Source: Fortiea contorta PCC 7126
Lineage (GTDB): Bacteria; Cyanobacteriota; Cyanobacteriia; Cyanobacteriales; Nostocaceae
DNA: 64,000 nucleotides
Reading direction: 5' to 3'
Assembly (NCBI RefSeq): GCF_000332295.1
Contig: NZ_KB235930.1
Location: 935,895 to 999,894 of the forward strand
Shown here piece after piece: positions 1 through 10,406 of the stretch (positions are counted from its first letter, which is position 1; each line of letters begins with the position of its first letter). The translations under genes and the position numbers were made by a program. The notes beneath the pieces are model-generated. The model worked only from the letters and a program-made list of their open reading frames with translations, did not search any database and was not told the origin of the DNA.

Positions 1-2
1 GT

Positions 3-3000
3 GCAGCGCGATTGAATGTGGCAGGTGGTGCGATCGCTGCCTCGAATATCCAACTGGCTAATGGTCGTTATCAAGCTGTCGTTGATGCGAGTGGTGTGCA
101 ATTAAATCGCCTGAATCCACAATTGCGGGGCGCTTTCGCTGGGAAGCTGCAGGTAGCTGGTAATGTGGCGAGTGCGAAGTTAGCAGATGTGCGCGCTGCT
201 GGTCAGGTGCAGTTTTCTCAAGGGATAGCGGCGATTGAGCAGCCCCTGACTGCAGCGATCGCCTGGAATGGTGAAAAGTTGATTGTAGAGCGGGCGACTG
301 GCAATAATTTAAACGCGAGTGGTGAAATTGCTGTGAATGCCCAGCAAGCAGGTGTACCACAAATTACGGGTTTAAATCTCAACGTCCAAGCCCAAGGTTA
401 CAGTCTGCAACAATTGCCCATAAAACTGCCGAATAATATCAAGATCGCGGGTAAGGCTGATTTTGATGGTCAAATTTCTGGTCAACTGCCTGTACCCAAT
501 ATACAAGGGCAACTGAGGTTACGGGATTTAACTGTGAAGGATTTTGCCTTTGAACCAGTCCTCAGTGGAAATATCCAGGCAGTGCAGGGTAAGGGTGTTA
601 ATTTAAACTTGGCAGGAAATAGCGATCGCCTGGTGGTAAATTTAGACGCCAATAATCGCCCCCAATCCTTCCTGGCCAAATGGCAACAAGCTACAGCCGT
701 TGGTCAAGCCCAAGGTGATAACTTGGCAATGAGTTTAAAAAACTTCCCCATAAAAGTATTAAATTTAACTTTGCCTGCGAATACGCGCCTGGGTAGTGGG
801 GCGTTAGCTGGAGACTTAACCGGGAATTTGCAAGTTAACCAAAAAACATTCGCCGCAGCGGGAGAATTAGCGATCGCTCAACCAGAAATTGGTCGGATAA
901 AAGGCGATCGGTTAGCAGCGCAATTCCGATACCGCGATGGTGTCGTCACCCTCGCCAATAGCGAATTTATCAAAAATCAAAGTCGCTACGCTTTTACAGG
1001 CGAAGCTCGGTTATTTGCTCAACAGCCGCAACTACAAGGCAAACTTAGCGTCACCCAAGGGCAAATTCAAGATGTCTTGACAACATTACAAATATTTGAA
1101 TTACGAGATACCCAACAGGGATTGACAGCGCCAACCTATGGTAGAGCCGCAGATTTAACCACTAATCCGCAAGGTTTAGCAAATGAATCTTCTTTATTAA
1201 CCCAAGTCGAGCGCTTTTATCAAATTGATACACTCATAACCGCACAAGAACAACAGCGGCGCGAATCCAATCCAGTTCCAGAGTTAGTAGACCTACAAGG
1301 CACTTTTAACGGTGAAGTAGCATTAAATACTGCGACACCTGAAGGATTGGCGGTGAATTTTAAATTAAATGGTCAAAATTGGCGTTGGGGTAAAGAGCAA
1401 GAAAAAAATGAACCCGGACGTTTTTATCAAGCCAATCAAGTTATTGCTGAAGGTAGTTTTTCTAAAGGTGTTTTACAGTTACTACCTTTACGAATTGAGA
1501 CACCAACAAGCTTAATTGCTTTCCAAGGTAACGTTGGTAGTGGTGAGCAAAACGGAAATTTACAAGTTGTAAATTTCCCCATTGAAGCATTGAATAACTT
1601 TGTGAAATTACCAGTTTATGTCACAGGTAATGTCAACGGAAAAGCCGCTTTAGCAGGTAGCATCGACAATCCCAGAGCCAAGGGAGAATTGCAAATCACA
1701 GACGGTACAATTAATCGCAAAAAATTAGAATCAGCTAACGCCTCTTTTAGTTATGACAATCGACGTTTAAATTTTAGTAGTCAAGTCACAGCCGCAGGGC
1801 CAGAACCTGTGAATATTACTGGTAGCGTGGCTATTGGGACAGAGACAGCAAACAAAGAACCAATTAACCTTGATATCAAAGTAAAAAATGAGGGATTAGC
1901 ACTATTAAATCTGTTGACTAATCAAGTAGCCTTTGAAGAGGGAGAAGGTGAAGTTGATCTGAAGGTGCAGGGGACATTAGAGAAGCCATTGTTGGTGGGA
2001 ACTGCTAGTGTCAATAATGCCACCTTTGCAGCTCAGGCTTTACCAGGAAAGCTCAGAGAAGTTACAGGTAAAGTGCAGTTTAATAAAAACCGCATTTCAG
2101 TAGTAGAAAAACTTGCAGGTAAATTTAGCAGAGGTAAGGTAGAAGTAGCGGGAGAAATTCCGATATTTAACGATGAAAATGAAGAGGAGAATATTAATAT
2201 TCCCTTGACTGTAAATCTTGAACAACTAGCGTTGAACCTCAAGGGACTTTATCAAGGTGGTGCAGGTGGTAATTTACAAATTACTGGTAGCGCTCTTAAT
2301 CCGATTATTGGTGGTCAGGTAAATTTATTTGATGGACAGGTATTGCTAGCAGAATCTACTAACACTAATCAAACTGCTAATGACAACTTGAACTTATCTT
2401 TTCTCAAAGCAGATAAGCAAAATAAAGCCGATGTGAGCAGTGCGGTGGGTAGGTTTAATGATTTGAAGTTAGTGCTAGATAAAAATGTGCAAATTACTCG
2501 TCCACCTATTCTTAGTTTCGTCGCTACTGGTGGCCTGACTGTGAATGGTTCTTTTACTAATCCCATCCCTGAAGGCGAAATTAGGCTCACAAAAGGTGGT
2601 GTAAATTTATTTACTACGCAATTTAATCTTGCTAGTGGTTATACGCATACTGCGACCTTTAGACCTAGCCAACCGCGCGACCCTGACTTGCATATTCGAC
2701 TATTTGCTAAGGTGCTAGATGGAATTCAAACCAATGATATCAACAGGTTAAATACTACCGGATTAGCGGGGTTAGAGACTATTCGCGTTGAGGCCACCAT
2801 CCAAGGATTAGCCAGCAAACTCAACGAAAATCTGGAACTAAAAAGCAGTCCAGCGCGGGGTGAAACCGAAATAATTGCTTTGCTGGGAGGTGGGTTTGTG
2901 GGGACTCAGGGACGGGGTGACAGTACTTTAGGATTGATTAACATCGCCGGTTCTGCAGTATTCAACAATTTTCAAGGAGCTTTTAACCAGATTGGTGATG

Positions 3001-3269
3001 CTTTTGGGTTGAGTGAATTGCGTTTATTTCCGACTGTAATTTCTGAGAAACCTGAAGCCGGTAGGAGCAATTCGAGTTTAGAATTAGCTGTGGAAGCAGG
3101 AGTTGATATTTCTAATAAGTTTTCTGTTTCTGGTATCAAAATTTTAACTACAAATGACCCTTTTCAATGGGGTATTAATTACCGCATTAACGATAAATTT
3201 CGTGTGCGTGCTTCCACCAATTTAGATGATGATAGTCGCGCTGTGATTGAGTATGAGAATCGGTTTTAG
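3..3269 (+). CDS. tamB: TamB-type translocation/assembly module protein, C-terminal part (5' end outside window)
   Basis: The frame is open from the first bases, so the gene starts upstream of the window; only about 1,088 codons of the C-terminal part are present. The protein is a long run of beta-rich repeats with many GxLxxxG and 'GxVxLxxGxxxL' patterns, ending in the conserved TamB (DUF490) domain: RIETPTSLIAFQGNVGSG in the middle, and a C-terminal barrel-like end finishing in ...RAVIEYENRF with a terminal Phe. In the family, TamB spans the periplasm and helps move lipids or outer-membrane proteins between the envelope membranes, working with a BamA/TamA (Omp85) protein. The stop lies only 3 bp from the stop of the convergent kinase gene, so no terminator fits between them. 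The family call is strong; the substrate is unknown. Confidence 0.88.
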   Translation, partial: AARLNVAGGAIAASNIQLANGRYQAVVDASGVQLNRLNPQLRGAFAGKLQVAGNVASAKLADVRAAGQVQFSQGIAAIEQPLTAAIAWNGEKLIVERATGNNLNASGEIAVNAQQAGVPQITGLNLNVQAQGYSLQQLPIKLPNNIKIAGKADFDGQISGQLPVPNIQGQLRLRDLTVKDFAFEPVLSGNIQAVQGKGVNLNLAGNSDRLVVNLDANNRPQSFLAKWQQATAVGQAQGDNLAMSLKNFPIKVLNLTLPANTRLGSGALAGDLTGNLQVNQKTFAAAGELAIAQPEIGRIKGDRLAAQFRYRDGVVTLANSEFIKNQSRYAFTGEARLFAQQPQLQGKLSVTQGQIQDVLTTLQIFELRDTQQGLTAPTYGRAADLTTNPQGLANESSLLTQVERFYQIDTLITAQEQQRRESNPVPELVDLQGTFNGEVALNTATPEGLAVNFKLNGQNWRWGKEQEKNEPGRFYQANQVIAEGSFSKGVLQLLPLRIETPTSLIAFQGNVGSGEQNGNLQVVNFPIEALNNFVKLPVYVTGNVNGKAALAGSIDNPRAKGELQITDGTINRKKLESANASFSYDNRRLNFSSQVTAAGPEPVNITGSVAIGTETANKEPINLDIKVKNEGLALLNLLTNQVAFEEGEGEVDLKVQGTLEKPLLVGTASVNNATFAAQALPGKLREVTGKVQFNKNRISVVEKLAGKFSRGKVEVAGEIPIFNDENEEENINIPLTVNLEQLALNLKGLYQGGAGGNLQITGSALNPIIGGQVNLFDGQVLLAESTNTNQTANDNLNLSFLKADKQNKADVSSAVGRFNDLKLVLDKNVQITRPPILSFVATGGLTVNGSFTNPIPEGEIRLTKGGVNLFTTQFNLASGYTHTATFRPSQPRDPDLHIRLFAKVLDGIQTNDINRLNTTGLAGLETIRVEATIQGLASKLNENLELKSSPARGETEIIALLGGGFVGTQGRGDSTLGLINIAGSAVFNNFQGAFNQIGDAFGLSELRLFPTVISEKPEAGRSNSSLELAVEAGVDISNKFSVSGIKILTTNDPFQWGINYRINDKFRVRASTNLDDDSRAVIEYENRF

Positions 3270-3272
3270 GAG

Positions 3273-6200
3273 TTAGGAGGGAAGTTTTATAGGTAGGGTA
3301 ATAATGAATTCAGTACCCTGGTTTAACACTGAATTAACTCTAATTGTACCTGCATGTTTTTCTTCGACGATTTGACGAGCGATCGCTAATCCTAATCCTG
3401 TACCTTTCCCTACCTCTTTAGTAGTAAACAGGTGGTCAAATATCTTGGCTTTGATATCCTCAGATATTCCCAAGCCGTTATCAACAATCTTGATTTGTAT
3501 TCGTTCGTCTTTTACTAAAATTTGGATGATAATCCTGTGGTGTTTATCTTTATTTTCGGCGAAACTCCGTCCGTTACTTGATTCATCCAGAGCATCAATA
3601 GCATTGGCTAAAATGTTCATAAATACCTGGTTAATTTGACCAGGAAAACATTCAATCAAAGGTAAATCTCCATACTCAGTTATCACCTCAATTTCTGGAC
3701 GTTGTGCGTTGGCTTTGAGGCGGTGTTTGAGAATTAAGATAGTACTATTAATACCTTCATGGATATTAAATGGCACTTTATAATCTTTATCTGCACGAGA
3801 AAATATGCGAAGACTAGTGCTAATTGTTTTTAACCTATCGCTGGCCATTACCATCGAATCAATTATCTTCGGTAAATCTTCTAAGCTATACTCTAAGTCA
3901 ATAGCTTCAGCATGATTGAGAATTTCTTCACCAGGATTAGGTAGACTATCTTGATATAGTTTCAAGTGTGCAGAAATATCAGCAACAGTCGGTTTAAGAT
4001 GTTTAAGACTAGCAGCAATAAAGCTCAAAGGATTATTCATTTCATGGGCTACCCCAGCAACTAAATTACCCAGTGCTGACATTTTTTCACTTTGGATAAT
4101 TTTTAATTGTGCATGTTGTAAATCTTGTAAAGCTTGTTCTAATTCTTGTGAACGTTGGCTGAGTTGATATTCTGATTGATTGCGAGCAATCCAAATACCA
4201 ATTTCGCTAGCAACTGCTGCTAGCGCGTCTAAGGAGTCGCTTGTTAAACGCTGTCGAGAAAACATGGCGACTACCCCTAGCAATTGATTATTAAACATTA
4301 ATGGATAGCCTGCAAATGCTCGCATTCCTTCGCGTTTCGCCCATTCTTTGTCACCAACACGCGGATCGTTCATGACATCATTGGTTAAATGTGGAAGACA
4401 TTGTTCAGCAATTAAACCAATCTTAAATTTACCGATGGGGACTCGACTATGGGGCCCATCAATATGTGTATATAACCCTGCGCTAGCTTGCAATTCAAGC
4501 ATATTTTCTGCAGGATTAACTGTCCAAATTCGTGCAAAAGCAGCATCAAGATGTTTCATAATTATTTCTGTGCAAGTTTGTAACATCTCTCGCAGAGTCG
4601 CGCTCCGAATTAATGAAGAATCAATTTCTCCTCGAAATGATAAAATTTTTGTCTTTATCTCTAAAATTTTAAATCTCTCTTTTTCAAGTTGATAAAGTCT
4701 AGCATTTTCTAGAGAAGTCGCAGCTTGGGCACATAAAAAATTCGTCACCAACAGCTGATTACAAGTAAATACCTCACTTGTGAGTTGATTTTCCAGGTAA
4801 AGAATACCTACCAAATGTCCTTGATTAATAATAGGAGTACACAATACACTCTGGGGTTGATACTTTAACATATATTGCCCAATTACCCCAGGAATATCGG
4901 TTTTGCAATTATTGATTACAACTGTTTGTTGAGTGTTTTTAACGTAATAGATCAGTTTTACAGGAACGTCTTCACAATTATCTAACGATTGTGAGTTGAG
5001 AGTAGTTTGGATTTTATCTTGATCAAGTTTAGCAATTGCTCTCACTTGCCAAGTATCATCTTGGGAAAGGATAAGTACAGATTTTTCCGCACCAGAGTTT
5101 TCTAAAATAATCTCAGTAAGGCGGGTAATTAGTTCATCTAATTCTAGAGAAATAGAAATGACTTGAGCCGCTTTCATAACAGAAGTAAAATCAATAAGTT
5201 CGGAAATATTGCTGCTTCTAGTACTAGAATTAATAGTAGATGTGGAAGTCGTACGTATTGCAATAGTTTCCTGGGGATTGAGATTGATTCGTTGCTGTTG
5301 AAGAATGGGTTGGAGTTGTTGGGGATAACATTTCTCTAAGTCATTAATTTTAGCTTTAGCACCCCACCGAGCATAGGAGTAATAAGCTTCTTGCAGATAT
5401 ACTTGGGCTATTTTTTCTTTACCCCAGTTGAGGTAAAATTTAGCGGCGAGTTCATTAGCTAAACCCAGTTCTGGGATATAACTATTAATTTTAGCCAGGT
5501 AAATAGCGCGATCGTAATTATCAATTGCTGCTAAAGTTTGGCCCTGAATGCGATCTATTTCGGCTTGCACTAATAGATATTTATGTAGAAAATTTTCCGG
5601 ACAATTATCTGCCCAAATTTTAAGTTTTGCTTGATGAAACTCTATCTGTTGCCAATCAATTTCTAAACCGCAATTTAATCCTATCAGCAAGCTATAAAAA
5701 TAATAATCCGAGTAAGTCGTAAAGCCCACAATACTATTGAGGATAGGTTCTACTGCTAGTTTAGCTTTTAATCCTGGAATAAAGTCCTGATAGACGCAAG
5801 ATAACTGCATTTGGTAAATATAATAAACACTCAATGCCAAGAATGTCTGAGAGACTTGACAAGCGGCAATGAATTGATAATTACTAATAGATAATGTTTG
5901 TTTATTTTCAGATTGTTCGGTAGTCGATGAGAGGGCTGAAATGAATAATTGTACCCCGGTGAGGGTCTGGATTAATAGTTGGTTTTGAGTTTTTTTTGCA
6001 AATGGTAAATAGGTTTGAATATCTGCCCAAATCTGATTAAGACATACCCCTTGAAACACTTGATTACAAACATAACCTAACAAGTTATATGCAGCAAATT
6101 GTAGTTCTCCTCCAGCTAAACCGACTTCATAACCTTCTGCATTCATCGCTACAGCATCAGCAATAGGTTTACACCAAACAGATATAAAACTACCCAGCAA

Positions 6201-9200
6201 CATACTAGCTTGAGATTTCTGACCCAAGTGATTGAATTTTTGACTGAGGTTGAATGCTAGCAGTCCAAATTCATATCCAGATTTGTAATCTCCTAACAGC
6301 GAGCCTATGATAAAACCGTAGTTTGCATAAGCTTTAGCGGACACGGGCACATTACCATATTTCATCGACAGATGAGCAGCTTTGATACTCACAAAAACAT
6401 ATAAATCTATATCGGATGTAATGTATGTGGGTGGGTCAAGACTGATTAATAATTGTATAGTTATTCGCTGTTCTAGTGCGTCTATTTCTGACAGTTCCAG
6501 TAAGGAAGATATGGAGTGTTCTGTTAAATGTTGTTTAATATCTGCAAATTCTTGAGCAATAGCATCTTTGAGTGTTTCTCGATGAATATTAATTCCTAAC
6601 AAAGCTAGTGCATTCAGCCCCGTCTGAATTGCTGTATTATATTTACCTATGGTGGAATATTGGATTATTAAAAGATAATATAATTCTACTTTTTCTAATG
6701 TAGATTTAGTTTTAGTCAAGGCTAGATCAATTAAAGCTTTTGATTGTTCAAAATCGCCGTTGAGATACTCCACTTCCGCACGTTCTCGATGCAAGGTAAA
6801 CATCAAATCGTAGTTTTGTTCCCAACCATTTTTTGTTAATAATTGCACTCCCATTGCTAAGTAATGACTAGCATCCGTATATGCTGTTGATAGTTTTGCT
6901 TTACGTCCGGCTTGGAGATTGAGTTCAACTAATTGCTGGCGATCGCCTAATTTTTTGATCAATTCATGTCCCATATTTAATTGACCGACAATATCAAAGA
7001 GTTTTTCATCCTGTTGTTGAATTGGGGTTTTCTGTAATAACAGTTGACCAATTTTCAAATGATTTATTTGTGTTTGTTCATTGGTAACTAGTGAATAGGC
7101 GGCTTGCTGTATTCGGTCATGAAGAAATTTGTATTTAACTAATTGTTTATTTTTATCTTTATGTGTCAGGGTTAATTCTGCTGCTTGCTCTCCCTGATAA
7201 AATTTATAAACATCAGTAATTGGTAAAATTAATTCTTCTTGTAAGGCTTTCCACAAATCAGATGCTGTCTCAATTGCCGATTTTTCTGCAACAATTGTTA
7301 AAGTTGCTAAATCAAATTGATTGCCAATACAAGCAGCTAACTGTAATAAATTTTGGGTTGATTGTGGCAATCTGCGTAATTGCAGCGCCATAAAGTCTAC
7401 AATATCATCTGTAACTGTTTGTTGATTCACTTGTACAGAGTCACATTGCCAACACCCTAACTTGGAATCAAATTGAATCAGTTGATCTTGATATAATGCT
7501 TTGAGAAGCTGAGTAGCGAAAAAGGGATTACCTTGAGTTTTTCGAGATACTAATAGAGAAAGCGGTAAGGCTAATTTTTCAGTACATTTGAGTGTGTCAG
7601 CGATTAACTGATTGACTTGCTCTTGGTTTAATGGTGCTAAAGTAATCGTATTAATCTTTCCTTGTGCTTTTTTAATTTCACCTAAAGCCAACATTAAAGG
7701 ATGGGCTGGACTGACTTCGTTATTACGGTATGCACCAATTAAAAAAAGATATTTGGTATCACGCATTAATAGTTGCAGTAACTTCAGTGATGCTGAATCT
7801 GCCCATTGTAAGTCGTCTAAAAATATTACTAATGGATGTTCTTGATTAGTAAAAACTTGGGTGAACTTTTGAAATACTAAATTAAATCTATTTTGGTCTG
7901 CAGTTACTGATAATTTTGGTGCTGGTGCTTGTTGACCAATAATTCTTTCTAGTTCGGGGATAACTTCAATAATTATTTGTCCATTTTCCCCGACAGCTTC
8001 TAAAATAGAATTTTTCCATTTTTGGATTTGTGCATCACTTTCTGTTAACAATTGCCCCATTAAATCGCGGTAAGCTTGTACAAAAGCAAAAAAGGGAATA
8101 TTCCGCTGGAATTGGTCATATTTACCTTTGATAAAATAACCGCGTTGTCTGACAATTGGTTTATGAATTTCTTTGACAACTGCAGTTTTGCCAATTCCAG
8201 AAAAGCCCGCTACTAACATCATTTCTGTTGTACCTTTGCTGACTCTGGCGAATGCTTGGAGTAGAGTGTCAATTTCTGTTTCTCGTCCATAAAGTTTGTC
8301 AGGAATAATAAAGCGATCGCTCACATCTCGTTGAGCAATTGGAAAGCTTTCAATTGTACCTGTTTGCAGAAGTTGCGTTAAACATTTTTCTAAATCAAAT
8401 TTTATGCCCAACGCACTTTGATATCTATCTTCAGTATTTTTTGCCATCAATTTGTTGACAATGCTGGAGATGACAGGGGGAATTTCTGGATTAATTATGT
8501 GTACTAAAGGCGCTAATTTAGCAATGTGACAATGGATTAACTCCATCGCATCATTAGATGGAAAAGGTAACTTTTTTGTCAGGAATTCATAAAAAGTTAC
8601 ACCTAAAGAATAGAAGTCTGTACGATAATCAATTCCCCGATTCATTCTCCCTGTTTGTTCTGGGGAAATGTAGCTAAGTGTTCCTTCTAAAACATGAGGA
8701 TTGATGAGAGTTTGCGTTTCCCGTGGCAGTAAAGATGCAATACTAAAATCAATTAATTTAATTTGTTTAGTTTCGGGATTAATTAAAATATTGCTAGGTT
8801 TAATATCTTTGTGCAGAATGCGATCGCGGTATAGTATGTCTAGGATATTGCAAAGTGCGATCGCTATTTTCAAAAACTCTTGCAGAGACGTTAAATCTAA
8901 TGTCTCCATCGCCAGAAAATATTCCTTAAGAGAAATTCCTCCGAAATCTTCCATCACCAACAGATAGCCATTTTCATAAGGTTCTAGACTGTAGGTGGCG
9001 ATGATTAGAGATGAGTCGAGATTTTTAGCGATCGTATACTGATTGCGAAACTGCACCAATTCACTGAAACTGGGATAAGGATTTTTCAGCAATTTGATTA
9101 CCACTGGTAAGGAGTCAGTTTCTCGATAACCGCGATAAACAATGGCTCTGGAACCGTTGTAGAGTTCTTCGCTGATTTGATAACCAGAAATCCTCACCAG

Positions 9201-9212
9201 AGTAGTAACCAT
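3273..9212 (-). CDS. Trifunctional Ser/Thr kinase / AAA ATPase / GAF / histidine kinase (HstK-type)
   Basis: A 1,979-residue cytoplasmic signalling protein. Residues 1-280 are a Ser/Thr kinase: Lys40 in PVVIKLLKN, catalytic loop HKDIKPSN (Asp136), and DFS instead of DFG at 155-157. Residues 305-600 are an AAA-type ATPase with Walker A GFSGIGKT (336-343) and Walker B LVIFLDDLQWAD. A long TPR-like helical region follows to about 1,330, then two GAF domains (about 1,390-1,690). The histidine kinase has its H-box at GVAHEMNNPLSF (His1723), N-box NQVFMNILANAIDAL and GKGTGLGL near the C-terminus. There are no membrane segments. This architecture is common in heterocystous cyanobacteria (HstK family); known members have been linked to stress and nitrogen responses, but the input and targets here cannot be read from sequence. 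No response regulator is adjacent. Confidence 0.93.
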   Translation of the reverse strand: MVTTLVRISGYQISEELYNGSRAIVYRGYRETDSLPVVIKLLKNPYPSFSELVQFRNQYTIAKNLDSSLIIATYSLEPYENGYLLVMEDFGGISLKEYFLAMETLDLTSLQEFLKIAIALCNILDILYRDRILHKDIKPSNILINPETKQIKLIDFSIASLLPRETQTLINPHVLEGTLSYISPEQTGRMNRGIDYRTDFYSLGVTFYEFLTKKLPFPSNDAMELIHCHIAKLAPLVHIINPEIPPVISSIVNKLMAKNTEDRYQSALGIKFDLEKCLTQLLQTGTIESFPIAQRDVSDRFIIPDKLYGRETEIDTLLQAFARVSKGTTEMMLVAGFSGIGKTAVVKEIHKPIVRQRGYFIKGKYDQFQRNIPFFAFVQAYRDLMGQLLTESDAQIQKWKNSILEAVGENGQIIIEVIPELERIIGQQAPAPKLSVTADQNRFNLVFQKFTQVFTNQEHPLVIFLDDLQWADSASLKLLQLLMRDTKYLFLIGAYRNNEVSPAHPLMLALGEIKKAQGKINTITLAPLNQEQVNQLIADTLKCTEKLALPLSLLVSRKTQGNPFFATQLLKALYQDQLIQFDSKLGCWQCDSVQVNQQTVTDDIVDFMALQLRRLPQSTQNLLQLAACIGNQFDLATLTIVAEKSAIETASDLWKALQEELILPITDVYKFYQGEQAAELTLTHKDKNKQLVKYKFLHDRIQQAAYSLVTNEQTQINHLKIGQLLLQKTPIQQQDEKLFDIVGQLNMGHELIKKLGDRQQLVELNLQAGRKAKLSTAYTDASHYLAMGVQLLTKNGWEQNYDLMFTLHRERAEVEYLNGDFEQSKALIDLALTKTKSTLEKVELYYLLIIQYSTIGKYNTAIQTGLNALALLGINIHRETLKDAIAQEFADIKQHLTEHSISSLLELSEIDALEQRITIQLLISLDPPTYITSDIDLYVFVSIKAAHLSMKYGNVPVSAKAYANYGFIIGSLLGDYKSGYEFGLLAFNLSQKFNHLGQKSQASMLLGSFISVWCKPIADAVAMNAEGYEVGLAGGELQFAAYNLLGYVCNQVFQGVCLNQIWADIQTYLPFAKKTQNQLLIQTLTGVQLFISALSSTTEQSENKQTLSISNYQFIAACQVSQTFLALSVYYIYQMQLSCVYQDFIPGLKAKLAVEPILNSIVGFTTYSDYYFYSLLIGLNCGLEIDWQQIEFHQAKLKIWADNCPENFLHKYLLVQAEIDRIQGQTLAAIDNYDRAIYLAKINSYIPELGLANELAAKFYLNWGKEKIAQVYLQEAYYSYARWGAKAKINDLEKCYPQQLQPILQQQRINLNPQETIAIRTTSTSTINSSTRSSNISELIDFTSVMKAAQVISISLELDELITRLTEIILENSGAEKSVLILSQDDTWQVRAIAKLDQDKIQTTLNSQSLDNCEDVPVKLIYYVKNTQQTVVINNCKTDIPGVIGQYMLKYQPQSVLCTPIINQGHLVGILYLENQLTSEVFTCNQLLVTNFLCAQAATSLENARLYQLEKERFKILEIKTKILSFRGEIDSSLIRSATLREMLQTCTEIIMKHLDAAFARIWTVNPAENMLELQASAGLYTHIDGPHSRVPIGKFKIGLIAEQCLPHLTNDVMNDPRVGDKEWAKREGMRAFAGYPLMFNNQLLGVVAMFSRQRLTSDSLDALAAVASEIGIWIARNQSEYQLSQRSQELEQALQDLQHAQLKIIQSEKMSALGNLVAGVAHEMNNPLSFIAASLKHLKPTVADISAHLKLYQDSLPNPGEEILNHAEAIDLEYSLEDLPKIIDSMVMASDRLKTISTSLRIFSRADKDYKVPFNIHEGINSTILILKHRLKANAQRPEIEVITEYGDLPLIECFPGQINQVFMNILANAIDALDESSNGRSFAENKDKHHRIIIQILVKDERIQIKIVDNGLGISEDIKAKIFDHLFTTKEVGKGTGLGLAIARQIVEEKHAGTIRVNSVLNQGTEFIITLPIKLPS

Positions 9213-9350
9213 ATTGCTAAATCCTGATAATTTCTGGATTTAGTGTTCCCAGATCAGTAAAGTTGTTTTCAGGCAACTCAGATTAACTATGTCATACTAT
9301 TCAGCTTGAATAATATACACATCCAAACATTAATAATGCGTCAGCACCCT

Positions 9351-10106
9351 TTAAGCAAATTTACTAGCTGCAGCCAACCGCTTATTAATCTCCTCCCAAT
9401 TCACCACATTCCACCAAGCATCTAAGTAATCAGCGCGGCGATTTTGGTAGTTGAGGTAGTAGGCGTGTTCCCATACATCATTGCCTAAAATGGGGTATTT
9501 TCCTTCAGTCAAAGGACTATCTTGGTTAGCTGTAGATGTGACTTCTAGCTTGCCATTTTTATTACGAACCAGCCAAACCCAACCACTACCAAAACGACTA
9601 GCGCCAGCTTCATTGAATTGTTTTTTGAAAGCTGCGAAACTGCCAAAATTTTGATTGATTGCATTAGCAATTTCACCAGTCGGCTCTCCACCACCATTGG
9701 GCTTCATGATTTCCCAAAACATTGTGTGATTGACGTGTCCACCGCCATTGTTGCGTACTGTTTTGCGAATATCTTCCGGTACTCTGTCAAGTTTGCGTAA
9801 CAGTTCTTCCACACTGCGATTTTTCAATTCTGGGTGTTTATCTAAGGCTGCATTCAGATTTTTGATGTAAGCTGCATGATGCTTATCATGGTGAAATTGC
9901 ATCGTTTTCGCATCGATGTGTGGTTCTAGCGCTTCGTATGGGTAGGGTAACGGCGGTAGTTTAATCACCCCTGCTGCTTCTGGCGTTGTACTGGGACTGC
10001 TTGAGTTTCCAGCAGGAGAAGTCTGAGCCAAAGCACAAGCATCTAACGCAAAACTACTTGTACCTGCTGCGAGTAAAAACAGAAAATGGCGCCGATTAAT
10101 AGTCAT
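9351..10106 (-). CDS. sodA: Exported Mn superoxide dismutase
   Basis: A 251-residue Fe/Mn superoxide dismutase that converts superoxide to peroxide and oxygen. The N-terminus ([19 protein letters not shown]) has a twin-arginine RRHFLF motif and a hydrophobic stretch, followed by a Ser/Pro-rich linker to about residue 50. This indicates Tat export, or anchoring facing the periplasm or lumen. The catalytic domain begins at [17 protein letters not shown]. Metal ligands are visible: His in MQFHHDKHH, His in [10 protein letters not shown], and Asp and His in [11 protein letters not shown]. The NQDSPL segment carries the Gln typical of Mn rather than Fe enzymes. Membrane-anchored MnSODs are known in Anabaena. 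The gene lies downstream of icd on the same strand but 300 bp away, across a G/C-skewed repeat tract, so a shared transcript is uncertain. Confidence 0.93.
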   Translation of the reverse strand: MTINRRHFLFLLAAGTSSFALDACALAQTSPAGNSSSPSTTPEAAGVIKLPPLPYPYEALEPHIDAKTMQFHHDKHHAAYIKNLNAALDKHPELKNRSVEELLRKLDRVPEDIRKTVRNNGGGHVNHTMFWEIMKPNGGGEPTGEIANAINQNFGSFAAFKKQFNEAGASRFGSGWVWLVRNKNGKLEVTSTANQDSPLTEGKYPILGNDVWEHAYYLNYQNRRADYLDAWWNVVNWEEINKRLAAASKFA

Positions 10107-10198
10107 AAAAATTTTGTAGCCTAATCGATTAAAACTGTCAGCAGTTATTATTTTCGTACGATTATGGCTATAAAAAGTTAAGGATTGATTGAGGAATT

Positions 10199-10258
10199 GG
10201 GAGGTGGGGAGTGTGGGGAGATGGGGAGGTGTGGGAGGTGTGGGAGGTGTGGGAGGAA
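10199..10258 (+). repeat. G-rich tract with G-quadruplex pattern
   Basis: Runs of three or four G separated by one to four bases, including a roughly 9-bp repeat (GTGTGGGAG) at the distal end. It fits a G3+N1-7 quadruplex pattern on the plus strand. It lies between sodA and the CCCCATCA array and is partly complementary to that array, so the two could pair in a transcript coming out of icd. Confidence 0.75.
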
Positions 10259-10302
10259 GGAGAAGATTCTTGCGTCAGCATAAATTCTTCAATTCTTTTT
10301 CT

Positions 10303-10406
10303 CCCCATCACCCCATCACCCCATCACCCCATCACCCCATCACCCCATCACCCCATCACCCCATCACCCCATCACCCCATCACCCCATCACCCCATCACC
10401 CCATCA
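10303..10406. repeat. Tandem octamer array (CCCCATCA) x13
   Basis: Thirteen perfect back-to-back copies of the 8-bp unit CCCCATCA, followed by a partial CCCA. The last copy supplies the stop codon of icd (TCA on plus, TGA on minus). The array is therefore the start of the icd 3' untranslated region, read as repeated UGAUGGGG. Such short tandem repeats are frequent in Nostocales spacers. The copy number should be prone to slippage. Plus-strand open frames across it are artefacts of the repeat. Confidence 0.95.
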
